From contig NZ_BMKK01000002.1 in the NCBI RefSeq assembly GCF_014644295.1, forward strand, positions 372,001-436,000: DNA of 64,000 nucleotides. Direction: 5' to 3'. The stretch comes from Emticicia aquatilis (GTDB lineage: Bacteria; Bacteroidota; Bacteroidia; Cytophagales; Spirosomataceae). Made by a program: the position numbers and the translations under genes. This document shows positions 1 through 8,773 of this stretch, piece after piece (the stretch's first letter is position 1; every line of letters begins with the position of its first letter). The notes below the pieces were generated by a model, which saw only the letters and a program-made list of their open reading frames with translations, did not search any database and was not told the DNA's origin.

Positions 1-698
1 AATTAGTTTCGCTACATATCATTAATAATAGTGACTGGGATTTACCATATTCGCTCACTTGTGGCTCTGAAAAAACTCACCGTGGGCTAATGGGGGGCTT
101 TCTGAATGCTCGTAGTTTTCAGAAATATCCAATTGATTTAGACCTAAAAGACTTCGACGATTGGGGTAATCTCTCTTTTCAAGCCTTTTATTATAATTTT
201 GGTTATTTCACCGAGCGACCAACTTTTGTAAAAAGAATGCGTTTGCGGGCCAATACTTTCTTCAATCATAAAAAATCAGCACCGATTTTGGCCAAAGATT
301 GTTTTTTATTTCAGTTAGATGCCGAAGATTTACCATTGGTAATCAATCCAGCCGAATTGAAAGAGAAAATGATGCAGCCAAAAACGGAAGAAATTCCGCT
401 CAAAACTGTTGAAAAACCTGCTCCAACTATTGATTTGCACATTGAGCAACTGACTACTAACTTTTTAAGTATGAACAATGCTCAAATGCTTGACCTGCAA
501 TTACGTACGTTTGAAACTAAATTCGAAAACGCCATTGCTACTGGTATGGACGAAATCGTTTTTATTCATGGTGTAGGCAATGGGATTTTAAAACAAGAAA
601 TTCAGAAGAAATTGGCTGGGCATAAAAATGTGGCTTGGTTTCAAGATGCACAAAAAGAAAAATTTGGCTACGGAGCCACACGCATTAAAATAAAGTGA
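1..698 (+). CDS. Smr/DUF2027 domain protein, 5' end cut by window edge
   Basis: The reading frame is open back to base 3 with no stop, so the gene starts outside the window and the ATG at 90 is internal. The visible part ends in a Smr domain: an Asp-Leu-His-Ile motif is followed about 45 residues later by Phe-Ile-His-Gly-Val-Gly-Asn-Gly, the signature of the small MutS-related fold, which binds or nicks branched nucleic acid in other proteins. The upstream part resembles the DUF2027 region joined to Smr in many Bacteroidota proteins, and a linker with several Pro/Thr/Lys residues separates the two. There is no signal peptide in the visible part; a cytoplasmic nucleic-acid role is inferred from the family. 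It ends 53 bp before the DUF4403 gene on the same strand. Confidence 0.85.
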   Translation, partial: LVSLHIINNSDWDLPYSLTCGSEKTHRGLMGGFLNARSFQKYPIDLDLKDFDDWGNLSFQAFYYNFGYFTERPTFVKRMRLRANTFFNHKKSAPILAKDCFLFQLDAEDLPLVINPAELKEKMMQPKTEEIPLKTVEKPAPTIDLHIEQLTTNFLSMNNAQMLDLQLRTFETKFENAIATGMDEIVFIHGVGNGILKQEIQKKLAGHKNVAWFQDAQKEKFGYGATRIKIK

Positions 699-751
699 TG
701 CTTTTTGAAGTTATTTGTCAAACTAAAAATAATCTATTATTAAATTAATCA

Positions 752-2167
752 ATGAAAAGTAATTTAGCGAGTCCCAAATTTATTGCTATTGCCTTTTTTA
801 CAACATTCTTTACGTCTTTTTATGCCATCGGGCAGAAATCAAACCCCGAAGCCCCAGTCGAAAATTATTTACAAGATACCGTACTCGTGCAGAAGATTCC
901 TTCAAATATTAGTATTCCATTCGATATTGCCATGAGCGACATCGAAAAACAAATCAATGCAACTGTTACGGGCCTAATCTATGAGGATAATAGTTATACC
1001 GATGATAACAATGATAATTTTAAGTGTAAGGTTTGGAAAAAGTCGAATATCCTAATCACGGCCGCCACAAACGACGTCTTTGATTTTACGGTTCCGATTA
1101 AAGTTTGGGCCGAAAAGGGTATCGGAGCGTTTGGTATCATGAAGTATATTCCATTAGAATTTGAGATGAATCTAAAATTCTCAACCCGATTCACTATCAA
1201 ACCCGACTGGTCTGTGCAAACCTTTACCACGCCCAATGGCTACGAATGGATAACAAAACCTAAGGTAAATGTAGGTTTTGATGTTCCACTCGATTTCATC
1301 GTCGGAAAAATCATAGATAATAACCACACTAAATTTGCCAAATCGCTTGATGATGCCGTAGCCAAAAACATGACTATAAAGCCTTACGTGATTCAAGCTT
1401 GGAATGCTGCCATGCAACCATATTTGGTGTCAGAAGAATATCATACGTGGGTGAAAATCACCCCTTTAGAGATTTCAATGGTACCATTAAGAACTGTCGG
1501 ACGGAATATCAAATCTGTAATTGGTATTAAAGCCTATACTGAAACCCTTACGGGAGACCGACCGTTTACGCCTTTTTCGGTTAGTTCTGTTCCCAATCTT
1601 AAAATTGTGACTGGAATCCCAAATGATTTTCAAGTTGGTTTAATGAGCGATGTGTTATTTACTGAAGCAGCTGCTCAGGCGAAAAAAATGTTTGTTGGCC
1701 AAACCTATGATTTTCAAGAGGGAAAATATAAAATAGAAATCACCGATATTGATATTTATGGTAGCAATGAGTTTTTGGTTATAAAGGCAGATATCAAAGG
1801 AAGCCTAAAAGGGGCGGTTTATATCAAAGGAATTCCTGTTTATGACCCAGTGAAGAAGAAAATCGTATTATCAAATTCGCAATTTGATATAAAAACTAAA
1901 AATATCTTAGCCAAAGCTGCCGCTTGGTTATTGGAAGGTAAATTGGTGAAAATGATTGAAGACGAGTATGGTTTACCAGTAGATGAGTTAATAACTTACG
2001 CAAAGCAGAATATCGAAACCGCTATGAATACCGAATTTAAGAAAGGAGTGAAGCTAAGTGGTAAGATAGATGCCGTTCAGCCTGATAAAGTATATCTAAC
2101 TCCTACAAGCATTGTGGCACTCGTAATGGCAAAAGGTAAAGTTGAGGTAAAAGTCGAAGGTTTATAA
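752..2167 (+). CDS. DUF4403 family protein, probably exported
   Basis: A 471-residue protein with a hydrophobic N-terminus (about residues 9-27) ending before Gln-Lys, consistent with a signal peptide for export to the periplasm or outer membrane. The body matches the DUF4403 pattern as I know it: repeated amphipathic beta segments, an early PSNISIPFDI-type segment and a long C-terminal lipid-binding-like part. The family's function is not established, so none is assigned. The start follows an A/T-rich leader, with ATG at 752 as the first codon after the preceding gene's stop. A strong terminator follows 33 bp after the stop, so the transcription unit ends here. Confidence 0.8.
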   Translation: MKSNLASPKFIAIAFFTTFFTSFYAIGQKSNPEAPVENYLQDTVLVQKIPSNISIPFDIAMSDIEKQINATVTGLIYEDNSYTDDNNDNFKCKVWKKSNILITAATNDVFDFTVPIKVWAEKGIGAFGIMKYIPLEFEMNLKFSTRFTIKPDWSVQTFTTPNGYEWITKPKVNVGFDVPLDFIVGKIIDNNHTKFAKSLDDAVAKNMTIKPYVIQAWNAAMQPYLVSEEYHTWVKITPLEISMVPLRTVGRNIKSVIGIKAYTETLTGDRPFTPFSVSSVPNLKIVTGIPNDFQVGLMSDVLFTEAAAQAKKMFVGQTYDFQEGKYKIEITDIDIYGSNEFLVIKADIKGSLKGAVYIKGIPVYDPVKKKIVLSNSQFDIKTKNILAKAAAWLLEGKLVKMIEDEYGLPVDELITYAKQNIETAMNTEFKKGVKLSGKIDAVQPDKVYLTPTSIVALVMAKGKVEVKVEGL

Positions 2168-2200
2168 ATAATCTTAGGCTAATATTCATAGTTATTCATA

Positions 2201-2238
2201 AAACCTGTAAGGTCTTTAAGGCCTTACAGGTTTTTTTT
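2201..2238 (+). terminator. Rho-independent terminator after the DUF4403 gene
   Basis: A 12-bp perfect inverted repeat (arms 2201-2212 and 2222-2233, AAACCTGTAAGG type) with a 9-nt loop runs into eight T. The same AACCTGTAAG arm recurs in the terminator near 28616-28650. The T tract runs straight into the -7 box of the RNase P RNA promoter. Confidence 0.9.
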
Positions 2239-2239
2239 A

Positions 2240-2247
2240 TACCTTTG
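2240..2247 (+). promoter_or_regulatory. -7 box of the RNase P RNA promoter
   Basis: TACCTTTG matches the Bacteroidota -7 consensus TAnnTTTG and lies about 12 nt before the first base of the RNase P RNA. No clean TTG -33 box is visible because that position falls inside the preceding terminator hairpin. Confidence 0.7.
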
Positions 2248-2258
2248 CATCAGAAAAA

Positions 2259-2704
2259 GTAAGCCGTCTTATCGCAGTTATCTTTCGGGGTGGCTGAGGA
2301 AAGTCCGAACAGCAAAGAGCATCATGCTACCTAACGGGTAGGGAGTAATCGGGCGACTGATTATTTACAGCCAGTGCAACAGAAAATAAACTACCGCAGC
2401 AATGCGGAAAAGGTGAAAAGGTAGGGTAAGAGCCTACCGCTCGGTTGGCAACAAACGAGGCACGGTAAACCTCATGAGCTGAAAGACCAAATAAACCGAC
2501 AGCCCCTCGGGGCTAAGGCTGCTCGTCTGAGTCGGAGGGTAGGTTGATAGAGGCAAGTAGTGATACTTGTTCGAGATAAATGATAAGAACCGTTATTAGT
2601 TATCGGTTATCGGTTATTTGTTATTAGTTTTGATTGTTAGTGATTAGACCTGTAACCAATAACCAATCAACTGATAACTGATTTCAGTACAGAATTCGGC
2701 TTAT
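2259..2704 (+). ncRNA. rnpB: RNase P RNA (class A)
   Basis: This is the catalytic RNA of RNase P, which removes 5' leaders from tRNA precursors. Diagnostic segments are visible in order: GAGGAAAGTCCGAACAGC near 2296, the P15-type GGTAAGAGCCTACCGC near 2425, GGCACGGTAAACCTC near 2460, and the 3' ACAGAATTCGGCTTA at 2690-2703. The ends pair (TAAGCCG at 2260-2266 with CGGCTTA at 2697-2703), which fixes both boundaries to within a few bases. The molecule is about 446 nt, longer than the usual 350-400 nt. The extra length is an A/T-rich arm at about 2585-2690, between the P18-like region and the final conserved ACAGAA, built of GTTATCGGTTATT-like units opposite AACCAATAACCAAT-like units. Confidence 0.96.
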
Positions 2705-2803
2705 AGGCTTATTTTTTCTTTTGCAAAACCTCAAAATCCGATAGAAAATTCCTCAAATCTTATATTTTTCTACAAACCACTCAATAAAATTTCTTCTAAA
2801 TAT

Positions 2804-2833
2804 TTGATTTTCAATGCAATAGTGATACCTTTG
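2804..2833 (+). promoter_or_regulatory. Promoter of rpsP-rimM-trmD with leader hairpin
   Basis: TTG at 2804-2806, a 19-nt spacer and TACCTTTG at 2826-2833 match the Bacteroidota housekeeping promoter exactly. The transcript should start near 2840, giving a leader of about 45 nt. The leader holds a small hairpin at 2849-2863 (GGGGA/TCCCC, 5-nt loop), a possible site for autogenous control by S16 (inferred). Confidence 0.85.
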
Positions 2834-2885
2834 CAGTCCAAATAAAACGGGGACGAGTTCCCCAACTTTAAATCAAAAAAAAGAA

Positions 2886-3434
2886 ATGGCAGTTAAAATC
2901 AGATTAGCAAGAAGAGGACGCAAGCAAGCACCAGTTTATGACATCGTAGTAGCTGACTCACGCTCACCTCGTGATGGTAAATTCATCGAGAAATTAGGTC
3001 AATACAACCCACAATCAACTCCAGCAGGAATCTCATTGAAAGATGATAGAGCTGTGTATTGGTTAATGGTTGGAGCTGAGCCAACAGATACTACAAGAAA
3101 AATCTTGTCTGTAAGAGGTGTTATGTTGAAAAAACACTTACAAGTAGGTGTTGCAAAAGGTGCTATCACGCAAGAAGTTGCTGATGCTCGTTTTGAGGCT
3201 TGGTCTAAAGAAAAAGAGGCAAAAAGAGAAGTTAAAATTGCTAAATTAACCGAAGGTAAAGATGCAGCTAAGAAAGCAGCATTTGAAGCAGAGAAGAAAA
3301 AACGTGCTGATATGGAAGCCGCTCAACAAAAAGCAATAGCTGAGGCAGAAGCTGAGGTTGCTGCTCAAGAAGCAGAGGCTACAGAAGAAGCTCCAGTAGC
3401 TGAAGCTACTGAGGAAACATCTGCAGAGGCATAA
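2886..3434 (+). CDS. rpsP: 30S ribosomal protein S16 with long C-terminal tail
   Basis: S16 is a primary assembly protein of the 30S subunit. The first 80 or so residues carry the family pattern ([20 protein letters not shown], then a conserved [16 protein letters not shown] segment). The protein has 182 residues against roughly 80-90 in E. coli; the extra 95 or so are an Ala/Glu/Lys-rich, low-complexity, probably helical and acidic tail. Long S16 tails are common in Bacteroidota, so this is a lineage feature rather than a fusion with a recognised domain. It heads the rpsP-rimM-trmD unit. The usual fourth partner rplS (L19) does not follow trmD here. Confidence 0.97.
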   Translation: MAVKIRLARRGRKQAPVYDIVVADSRSPRDGKFIEKLGQYNPQSTPAGISLKDDRAVYWLMVGAEPTDTTRKILSVRGVMLKKHLQVGVAKGAITQEVADARFEAWSKEKEAKREVKIAKLTEGKDAAKKAAFEAEKKKRADMEAAQQKAIAEAEAEVAAQEAEATEEAPVAEATEETSAEA

Positions 3435-3459
3435 TTCTAACAATTTGCAGTCATTTATA

Positions 3460-3490
3460 AAAAATCCTCGCCCAACAGCGGGGATTTTTA
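3460..3490 (+). terminator. Hairpin with T tract between rpsP and rimM
   Basis: An 11-bp stem with one G-T pair (AAAATCCTCGC against GCGGGGATTTT), a 6-nt loop and a run of T lies between rpsP and rimM. It probably ends most rpsP messages and lowers rimM/trmD expression relative to S16, since no separate promoter for rimM is obvious. Confidence 0.75.
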
Positions 3491-3511
3491 TTTAAAACTA
3501 ATTTGCTCGAT

Positions 3512-4072
3512 ATGACAAAAGAAGATTGTTATTTAGTGGGTAAGCTAACCAAAACTCACGGACTCAAAGGAGAAATGGCTATTTGGTTAGATGTAGATTA
3601 TCCCGAAGAATATGAAGACTTAGAATCTATATTAGTTGAGATGAAAGGCGAGTTGATTCCTTACTTTGTTGAGGAAATCCAAATCAGAGCCAATAAGTCA
3701 ATCATTAAGTTTGAAGATATAGATACAATTGAAGCAGCTCAAAAACTCATCAATTGTGATTTGTATCTGCCAAATGATAATTTAGAAGAGTTAGACGATG
3801 ACCAATTCTATTATCATGAAATTATAGGTTTCAGTATTGTTGATGAAACGCAAGGTAAGCTCGGGACTATTACGGCCGTTTATACTGCCGAAGCACAAGA
3901 CCTAATTGCGATGAATTATCAAAATAAAGAAGTGCTAATTCCTGTAAGTGATGAAATCGTGAAGACGATTGACCGTGAAAAAAAAGAACTTTACACCGAT
4001 TTACCAGCGGGCCTAATTGAAGTCTATTTGGATGAAGATGGAACGCCCGACGATGCAGATGAGGAAGAATAA
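3512..4072 (+). CDS. rimM: Ribosome maturation factor RimM
   Basis: RimM binds S19 and helps mature the 30S head domain. The N-terminal beta-barrel is recognisable from the [14 protein letters not shown] segment, and the C-terminal half holds the PRC barrel ([13 protein letters not shown], followed by an [13 protein letters not shown] segment). An ATG at 3512 is used as the start; a TTG nine bases upstream would add only Met-Leu-Asp and looks less likely. The C-terminus is a run of acidic residues. It lies between rpsP and trmD, 11 bp before trmD, the conserved order of this ribosome/tRNA modification operon. Confidence 0.93.
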   Translation: MTKEDCYLVGKLTKTHGLKGEMAIWLDVDYPEEYEDLESILVEMKGELIPYFVEEIQIRANKSIIKFEDIDTIEAAQKLINCDLYLPNDNLEELDDDQFYYHEIIGFSIVDETQGKLGTITAVYTAEAQDLIAMNYQNKEVLIPVSDEIVKTIDREKKELYTDLPAGLIEVYLDEDGTPDDADEEE

Positions 4073-4083
4073 GAAGTTTTGAA

Positions 4084-4806
4084 ATGATGGAATCAGAAAA
4101 AAATATTGCCGCAGAAACGCAAAGTTCTGGACTGAGAATTGACATTATATCGTGTGTACCACGCTTATTGGATAGCTTCTTCGACCACTCAATTTTGAAG
4201 CGTGCCAAAGATGCTGGCCACGCCGAAGTAGTCATTCATGACCTCCGTGACTACTCGATTCAGAAGCAAAAACAGATTGACGATTATGCTTTTGGTGGAG
4301 GGGCTGGAATGGTACTCGGAATTGAAACAATTGCTCGATGTATTCGTAGTTTGCAAAGTATTAGAATATATGACGATATAATTTACATGACTCCCGATGG
4401 AGAACGCTTTCAGCAAAAAATGGCAAACCGCCTTTCGATGAGTAAAAATCTCATGATTCTCTGCGGACATTACAAAGGCATTGACGAGCGTGTAAGAGAG
4501 CATTTTATTACGAAAGAAATCTCGATAGGGGACTATGTTCTATCGGGAGGAGAGTTGCCAGCAGCCGTAGTGAGTGATGCTCTCATTCGCCTTATTCCTG
4601 GGGTTTTGAATGATGAAACATCAGCACTTACCGATTCTTTCCAAGATAATCTTTTGGCTCCGCCAGTATATACTCGACCAGCTGATTTTGAAGGTTGGAA
4701 AGTGCCAGAAGTTTTACTCTCTGGACACGAGAAGAAAATTAATGATTGGCGAATGGAGCAATCCATCAAACGCACCCAAGAGCGTCGACCAGATTTATTA
4801 CAGTAA
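4084..4806 (+). CDS. trmD: tRNA (guanine(37)-N1)-methyltransferase TrmD
   Basis: TrmD transfers a methyl group from S-adenosylmethionine to G37 next to the anticodon, preventing +1 frameshifting. The SPOUT-fold knot motifs are present: [10 protein letters not shown] near residue 63, [12 protein letters not shown] near 122 and [14 protein letters not shown] near 142. The length of 240 residues is normal. About 15 residues precede the usual RIDIISCVP start; two ATG codons stand in tandem at the chosen start. A terminator follows two bases after the stop, so this is the last gene of the rpsP unit. Confidence 0.97.
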   Translation: MMESEKNIAAETQSSGLRIDIISCVPRLLDSFFDHSILKRAKDAGHAEVVIHDLRDYSIQKQKQIDDYAFGGGAGMVLGIETIARCIRSLQSIRIYDDIIYMTPDGERFQQKMANRLSMSKNLMILCGHYKGIDERVREHFITKEISIGDYVLSGGELPAAVVSDALIRLIPGVLNDETSALTDSFQDNLLAPPVYTRPADFEGWKVPEVLLSGHEKKINDWRMEQSIKRTQERRPDLLQ

Positions 4807-4807
4807 C

Positions 4808-4838
4808 AAAAAGACTTGACTATAAGTCAAGTCTTTTT
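4808..4838 (+). terminator. Terminator of the rpsP-rimM-trmD operon
   Basis: A perfect hairpin AAAAAGACTTGACT / AGTCAAGTCTTTTT with a 3-nt loop begins immediately after the trmD stop. Confidence 0.92.
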
Positions 4839-4911
4839 GTTCTCTTTTCGTTTGGAAGTTTACTTAAGGATTAATTCAGCGGGTCATTTTTTATTCATAT
4901 ACAAAGTAATA

Positions 4912-5829
4912 CTATTTTGCTCTGCTTTTTAAGTCTTCTATTAATAATGCTGTTCTAAATTCTACTCCACTTTTAGTCAAGTGATATGGGGTATTAAACA
5001 TCATTGAGTCAGGCATCATGTACCTTTTTGCTGTACCTATAATATTTAGTTTTGAATGATTCAATTCATCTTCAATTTTCTTGATTTGATTGATTGAGTT
5101 TTTAAAACTTGATGCTTGATAGCACGGAAAAGAAACTAAGAGTACAGCTCCTTTTTTAGTTATTTCCTCATTGTATTTCTCAAAATATTTAATCACCTCA
5201 TAGTTAAAATCTCCACTGATAGTAGGAAATGGTATGAATCTTTCTGGCTTCTTGCCCCAGTGGGTATATGTATCCCCATACTTATTGAATGAATTAACAG
5301 AATATACATCACTTTCCTGAATATTTATGTACTCAGTTATTTTGTATTTACTTAAGGCATATTTTGGTAAAAAACTGACGATATTGAATAATTGCTGAAT
5401 GTCAAGATATTTTATGTTTGAAAAATCCACATCAAATATAATCCTCATTAATTCTTCCGAGCCCTCATCAAGGTTTCTATAATAATGTCCGTACTCAGGA
5501 ATCAAAACAACAATGTCGCCCTTTTTAATGTTTTCTACAGTATTATCAATCATGTATTTTATCCCAATCAAAGCATGAATTCCAGTATTAATAGGATTTA
5601 GACCTAATTTTGAGTAAACAGTTTGACTATTTAGTCCAAAGCATGTATTTGACCCCCCAACAAAAATAACACGAGGCGATTGGGTGTTTCTCAATAAAGA
5701 GTTTTTATTAATACTCGCCATTAATAATGATTTTGAAGCTCGTGGGGTTGTTGGCATTACTAAGCCACAGATAATAATGGTTGGTATTGGAAGTAAAAAA
5801 AGTAAAGTCTTAAATATAAATTTTTTCAT
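4912..5829 (-). CDS. SGNH-type membrane-anchored protein, partner of the MBOAT acyltransferase
   Basis: A protein of about 305 residues with one N-terminal membrane anchor (MKKFIFKTLLFLLPIP), then a Gly-Gly-Ser-Asn motif near residue 55 that matches the nucleophile block of SGNH/DltD/AlgJ-like proteins, and a C-terminal PYHLT segment corresponding to the catalytic His block. The ATG at 5829 is chosen because the frame upstream overlaps the MBOAT gene; this leaves a 7-nt gap, typical of a translationally coupled pair. Together the two genes resemble systems that move an acyl group across the membrane (MBOAT) and attach it to an extracellular glycan (SGNH). The substrate is unknown. In the final block an Asn (Phe-Asn-Thr-Pro-Tyr-His) stands where I would expect the catalytic Asp of DltD-like enzymes. 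Confidence 0.72.
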   Translation of the reverse strand: MKKFIFKTLLFLLPIPTIIICGLVMPTTPRASKSLLMASINKNSLLRNTQSPRVIFVGGSNTCFGLNSQTVYSKLGLNPINTGIHALIGIKYMIDNTVENIKKGDIVVLIPEYGHYYRNLDEGSEELMRIIFDVDFSNIKYLDIQQLFNIVSFLPKYALSKYKITEYINIQESDVYSVNSFNKYGDTYTHWGKKPERFIPFPTISGDFNYEVIKYFEKYNEEITKKGAVLLVSFPCYQASSFKNSINQIKKIEDELNHSKLNIIGTAKRYMMPDSMMFNTPYHLTKSGVEFRTALLIEDLKSRAK

Positions 5830-5836
5830 AATAGTC

Positions 5837-7297
5837 CTAAAATTGGAAATAAATAAATTGCTGTTCTTTACCCGTGGATAGGAGTATCGAAATGAATATT
5901 GCACTTATGATTATATAGTAAAAAATGTACCTTATTGAGCGTTTGTATTTAAGTGCAAATTTTTCAATAGCATAGAGGTCTTCTCTACCTGTCCATTCTA
6001 TTAGCATAAATAATACTATTAGTATTAATATAACGAGAACTTGTCTCATATCATCAAATTTTGGGGTGCTGAAAAGAGATGATGAAAATATATCTGAAAT
6101 ATAATTCAGTGCATGAGAGATATTTTCGGCTCTAAAAAATATCCAAGCGAAAATAGTTAAAGTAAAAGTCAACAACATTTGAGTTAACTCTGTAATTGTT
6201 GGAAGAGACCTGCCTTTGGCCACAATATCAATATTATTACGATTGGTTTGTAATACCACCGATGGTAATATAAAAAGAGCGTTCAATGCTCCCCATGTTA
6301 TAAAGGTCCAATTTGCTCCGTGCCAAAATCCACTCACAATAAAAATTATAAATGTATTTCTAATACGCATCCAATTGCCGCCTTTACTTCCTCCTAATGG
6401 AAAATACAAATAGTCCTTAAACCAAGAAGAAAGTGAAATATGCCAACGTCTCCAAAATTCTGCAATATCTCTTGAAAAATAAGGATAGGCAAAGTTTCGG
6501 AGGAGGTCTATTCCAAATAATCGAGCTGTGCCTAAAGCTATGTCTGAGTACCCCGAGAAATCTCCATAAATTTGAAAAGTGAAAAATATAGCACCGAGAA
6601 AGAGTGTGCTTCCATTCATATCTCCAGAATTATTGAATGCTTGATTAGCAAATATCGCACATTTATCTGCGATAACCACTTTCTTAAATAATCCCCAAAG
6701 TATTTGTCTTAATCCATCAACTGCTCTAAGATATTCAAACTTTCTTTCTTTTTTTATTTGTGGCAAGAGATGTGTTGCTCTTTCAATTGGCCCAGCAACT
6801 AAAAGTGGAAAAAAACTAACAAATACAGCATAATCTACAAAATTCTTTTCTGCCTGTATTCTTTGTTTATAGATATCAATAACATACGAAAGCCCATGAA
6901 AGGTGTAGAACGAAATACCAACTGGTAGTACCACCTTAATCATTAATGGGTTTATTTGCCATCCTAAATATGACATTGTATTGGCGAAGGATTCTGAGAA
7001 AAAATTAAAGTATTTAAAAATACCAAGAAAACCGAGGTTTACAACTATGCTTAACCAAAACCAAAATTTTCTTTCATTTTGATTAGTGGCGTATTGCATT
7101 TGTAAGGCTGTGAAGTAATCAAGTAAGGTTGAAAACATCAGTAGAAACATGAATCTCCAATCCCAGCACGCATAAAAAAAATAACTTGATATTAGTAATA
7201 GTAAATTTTGAAAACTCAGATTTTTATTTGTTACGAACCAATAAAGAACGAAGACAATAGGTAGGAATATTGCAAATTGTAACGAGTTAAATAGCAT
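5837..7297 (-). CDS. MBOAT family O-acyltransferase (AlgI/DltB-like)
   Basis: A 486-residue polytopic membrane protein with about 11 hydrophobic segments. The family signature is clear: YSDIALGTARLFGIDL near residue 250, RRWHISLSSWFKDYLYFPLGG near 288, and the conserved SGFWHGANWTFITWG around residue 328 with the proposed catalytic His. Members such as AlgI and DltB pass acetyl or alanyl groups through the inner membrane to modify alginate, teichoic acid or exopolysaccharide. The closest type is the AlgI-like group common in Gram-negative exopolysaccharide loci, but no glycosyltransferase genes lie nearby, so the substrate is unknown. It is cotranscribed with the SGNH gene downstream. Confidence 0.92.
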   Translation of the reverse strand: MLFNSLQFAIFLPIVFVLYWFVTNKNLSFQNLLLLISSYFFYACWDWRFMFLLMFSTLLDYFTALQMQYATNQNERKFWFWLSIVVNLGFLGIFKYFNFFSESFANTMSYLGWQINPLMIKVVLPVGISFYTFHGLSYVIDIYKQRIQAEKNFVDYAVFVSFFPLLVAGPIERATHLLPQIKKERKFEYLRAVDGLRQILWGLFKKVVIADKCAIFANQAFNNSGDMNGSTLFLGAIFFTFQIYGDFSGYSDIALGTARLFGIDLLRNFAYPYFSRDIAEFWRRWHISLSSWFKDYLYFPLGGSKGGNWMRIRNTFIIFIVSGFWHGANWTFITWGALNALFILPSVVLQTNRNNIDIVAKGRSLPTITELTQMLLTFTLTIFAWIFFRAENISHALNYISDIFSSSLFSTPKFDDMRQVLVILILIVLFMLIEWTGREDLYAIEKFALKYKRSIRYIFYYIIISAIFISILLSTGKEQQFIYFQF

Positions 7298-7361
7298 TAT
7301 GTTTGGTTATATGTATTAAATTATTTTTGTCTGAAGAGAATATTGTTTTAGGTATAAAAAT

Positions 7362-7369
7362 CAAATATA
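7362..7369 (-). promoter_or_regulatory. Possible -7 box upstream of the MBOAT gene
   Basis: TATATTTG on the minus strand, 65 nt before the MBOAT start codon, fits TAnnTTTG. No TTG lies at the expected distance upstream, so this is tentative. Confidence 0.35.
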
Positions 7370-7511
7370 CTAAGGTTATGTAGTACTTTTATATAGCTAA
7401 ATGATTTTATACTATTTTTTGATAAAATTTGAGAATAAATATGACTTTAAAAGTTAAATTTTGCTTTCATTGATTTTAGTGTGTAGAGGTAGCAGATTGT
7501 TATGAGTAGTT

Positions 7512-8441
7512 TCACATTTCTTTCAATTCCTTTCTAAGAATTTCAAAAAAAACGCTTGGCCTTTCGAGCCAACTGAAATGTCCGCTTTGTTCGATGTAAT
7601 AAAGTTTAGAATTTTTAGCTTTACTATCGAAAATTGATTGGTTACCATCGTTTACAAAATCTTGTCTGCCTTGTATTATTCTTATTGGTATTTCTAATTT
7701 TAAGGCATCGTTCGATATGTCCCATTTCCAATAATTTTTATTCAACCAATAAGCATAATTAAATGAATCATTATAATAAAATTCATTTTCATCGTTAGGT
7801 ACAGATTTTAAAAACGGAACTACCTTGCTCTTGTCAAAGAAGTAGGCTTTTAATATAATACTCTGTGTCCTAAACTCTCTGTCAGGGCCACTCAAAAGAG
7901 TATCTTTTTCAATTATCTGCAATTGCTCCATATCCGTTTCACTGAGCCTTATCGAAATGTTATCCCATGAATAACGTTGAAACTGATTATTGGTACCTAT
8001 AAACGCAAGCAATACTATTTTACGAACCATTGCGGGGTATTTTGATGCGTATAAAAGACCAAAATGAGTACCATAACTGTGCCCAATAATTGTCCATTTA
8101 TTGATTGCTAATTTTTTTCTTACTTGTTCAATATCAGAAACAATTTTTTCAGGACTTACCCAGCTACTGTCGGATTTTCTTTTTTGAGACCTCCCTGTTC
8201 CTTCATAGTCAATAAGTATGCACATATTATTATTCAATGAATCTGCAATGCCACGCATATAATAACTCGAAAACCCTGGTCCGCCTTGCAAGAAGACAAT
8301 TGCATCTCCTTTACCTTTGGTATAATAATGAAGATACCCGTGTTCGATTTTTACGGAGTCATGCTTATATTGAGCGAAAATTGAATAGTAAGGTATTGAA
8401 AGGATTAAAGCCGTGATTATACACTTTAGTACTTGATTCAT
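7512..8441 (-). CDS. Exported alpha/beta hydrolase, proline iminopeptidase-like
   Basis: A 309-residue protein with an N-terminal signal peptide (hydrophobic to about residue 22, then AQYKHD). It carries the alpha/beta-hydrolase triad: GHSYGTH nucleophile elbow near residue 120, an Asp in GRQDFVND near 264, and His in SGHFSWLERP near 290. The FLQGGPGFSS segment near residue 50 forms the oxyanion hole typical of the S33 proline iminopeptidase group, so an aminopeptidase or ester hydrolase in the periplasm is plausible; the substrate is not defined by sequence. It is a single gene on the minus strand, divergent from gyrA across a 332-bp A/T-rich gap. Confidence 0.82.
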   Translation of the reverse strand: MNQVLKCIITALILSIPYYSIFAQYKHDSVKIEHGYLHYYTKGKGDAIVFLQGGPGFSSYYMRGIADSLNNNMCILIDYEGTGRSQKRKSDSSWVSPEKIVSDIEQVRKKLAINKWTIIGHSYGTHFGLLYASKYPAMVRKIVLLAFIGTNNQFQRYSWDNISIRLSETDMEQLQIIEKDTLLSGPDREFRTQSIILKAYFFDKSKVVPFLKSVPNDENEFYYNDSFNYAYWLNKNYWKWDISNDALKLEIPIRIIQGRQDFVNDGNQSIFDSKAKNSKLYYIEQSGHFSWLERPSVFFEILRKELKEM

Positions 8442-8588
8442 TTTAAAACATAGTTATAAGTATAAAACTATTTATAATATTATTATCCTACAAATAAACC
8501 GATAAAATAAATATATGATTAATACAAAAGGTATTTAATAAATGTATTTAAAATAATAAAAAGTATAATTTTTAATATTTGTTTAAAT

Positions 8589-8621
8589 AATACATTAAAT
8601 ATAAAAAGTATTTAATGTATT
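8589..8621. repeat. 13-bp inverted repeat upstream of gyrA
   Basis: Arms 8589-8601 and 8609-8621 (AATACATTAAATA and its complement) are perfect and flank a 7-nt centre. The repeat sits about 45 bp upstream of the gyrA -33 box in the 332-bp gap between the hydrolase and gyrA, and contains one copy of the ATAAAAAGTATT motif. There is no T tract, so an operator-like site is more likely than a terminator. Confidence 0.6.
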
Positions 8622-8662
8622 TATAGTTACTATCTTTTTACCCTTTAAACCCTGCATTTTCC

Positions 8663-8693
8663 TTGCAAAATCAATAAAAAAATAGTAAATTTG
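8663..8693 (+). promoter_or_regulatory. Promoter of gyrA
   Basis: TTG at 8663-8665, a 20-nt spacer and TAAATTTG at 8686-8693 match the Bacteroidota promoter. The expected transcript starts near 8700, giving a leader of about 75 nt. Confidence 0.78.
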
Positions 8694-8773
8694 TATATCA
8701 TTCGACGAGAATAGTACAATAAAAACCTAAAAAAATCATATAATTATCTTCATTTAAGTAAAATTAAAGGCTA

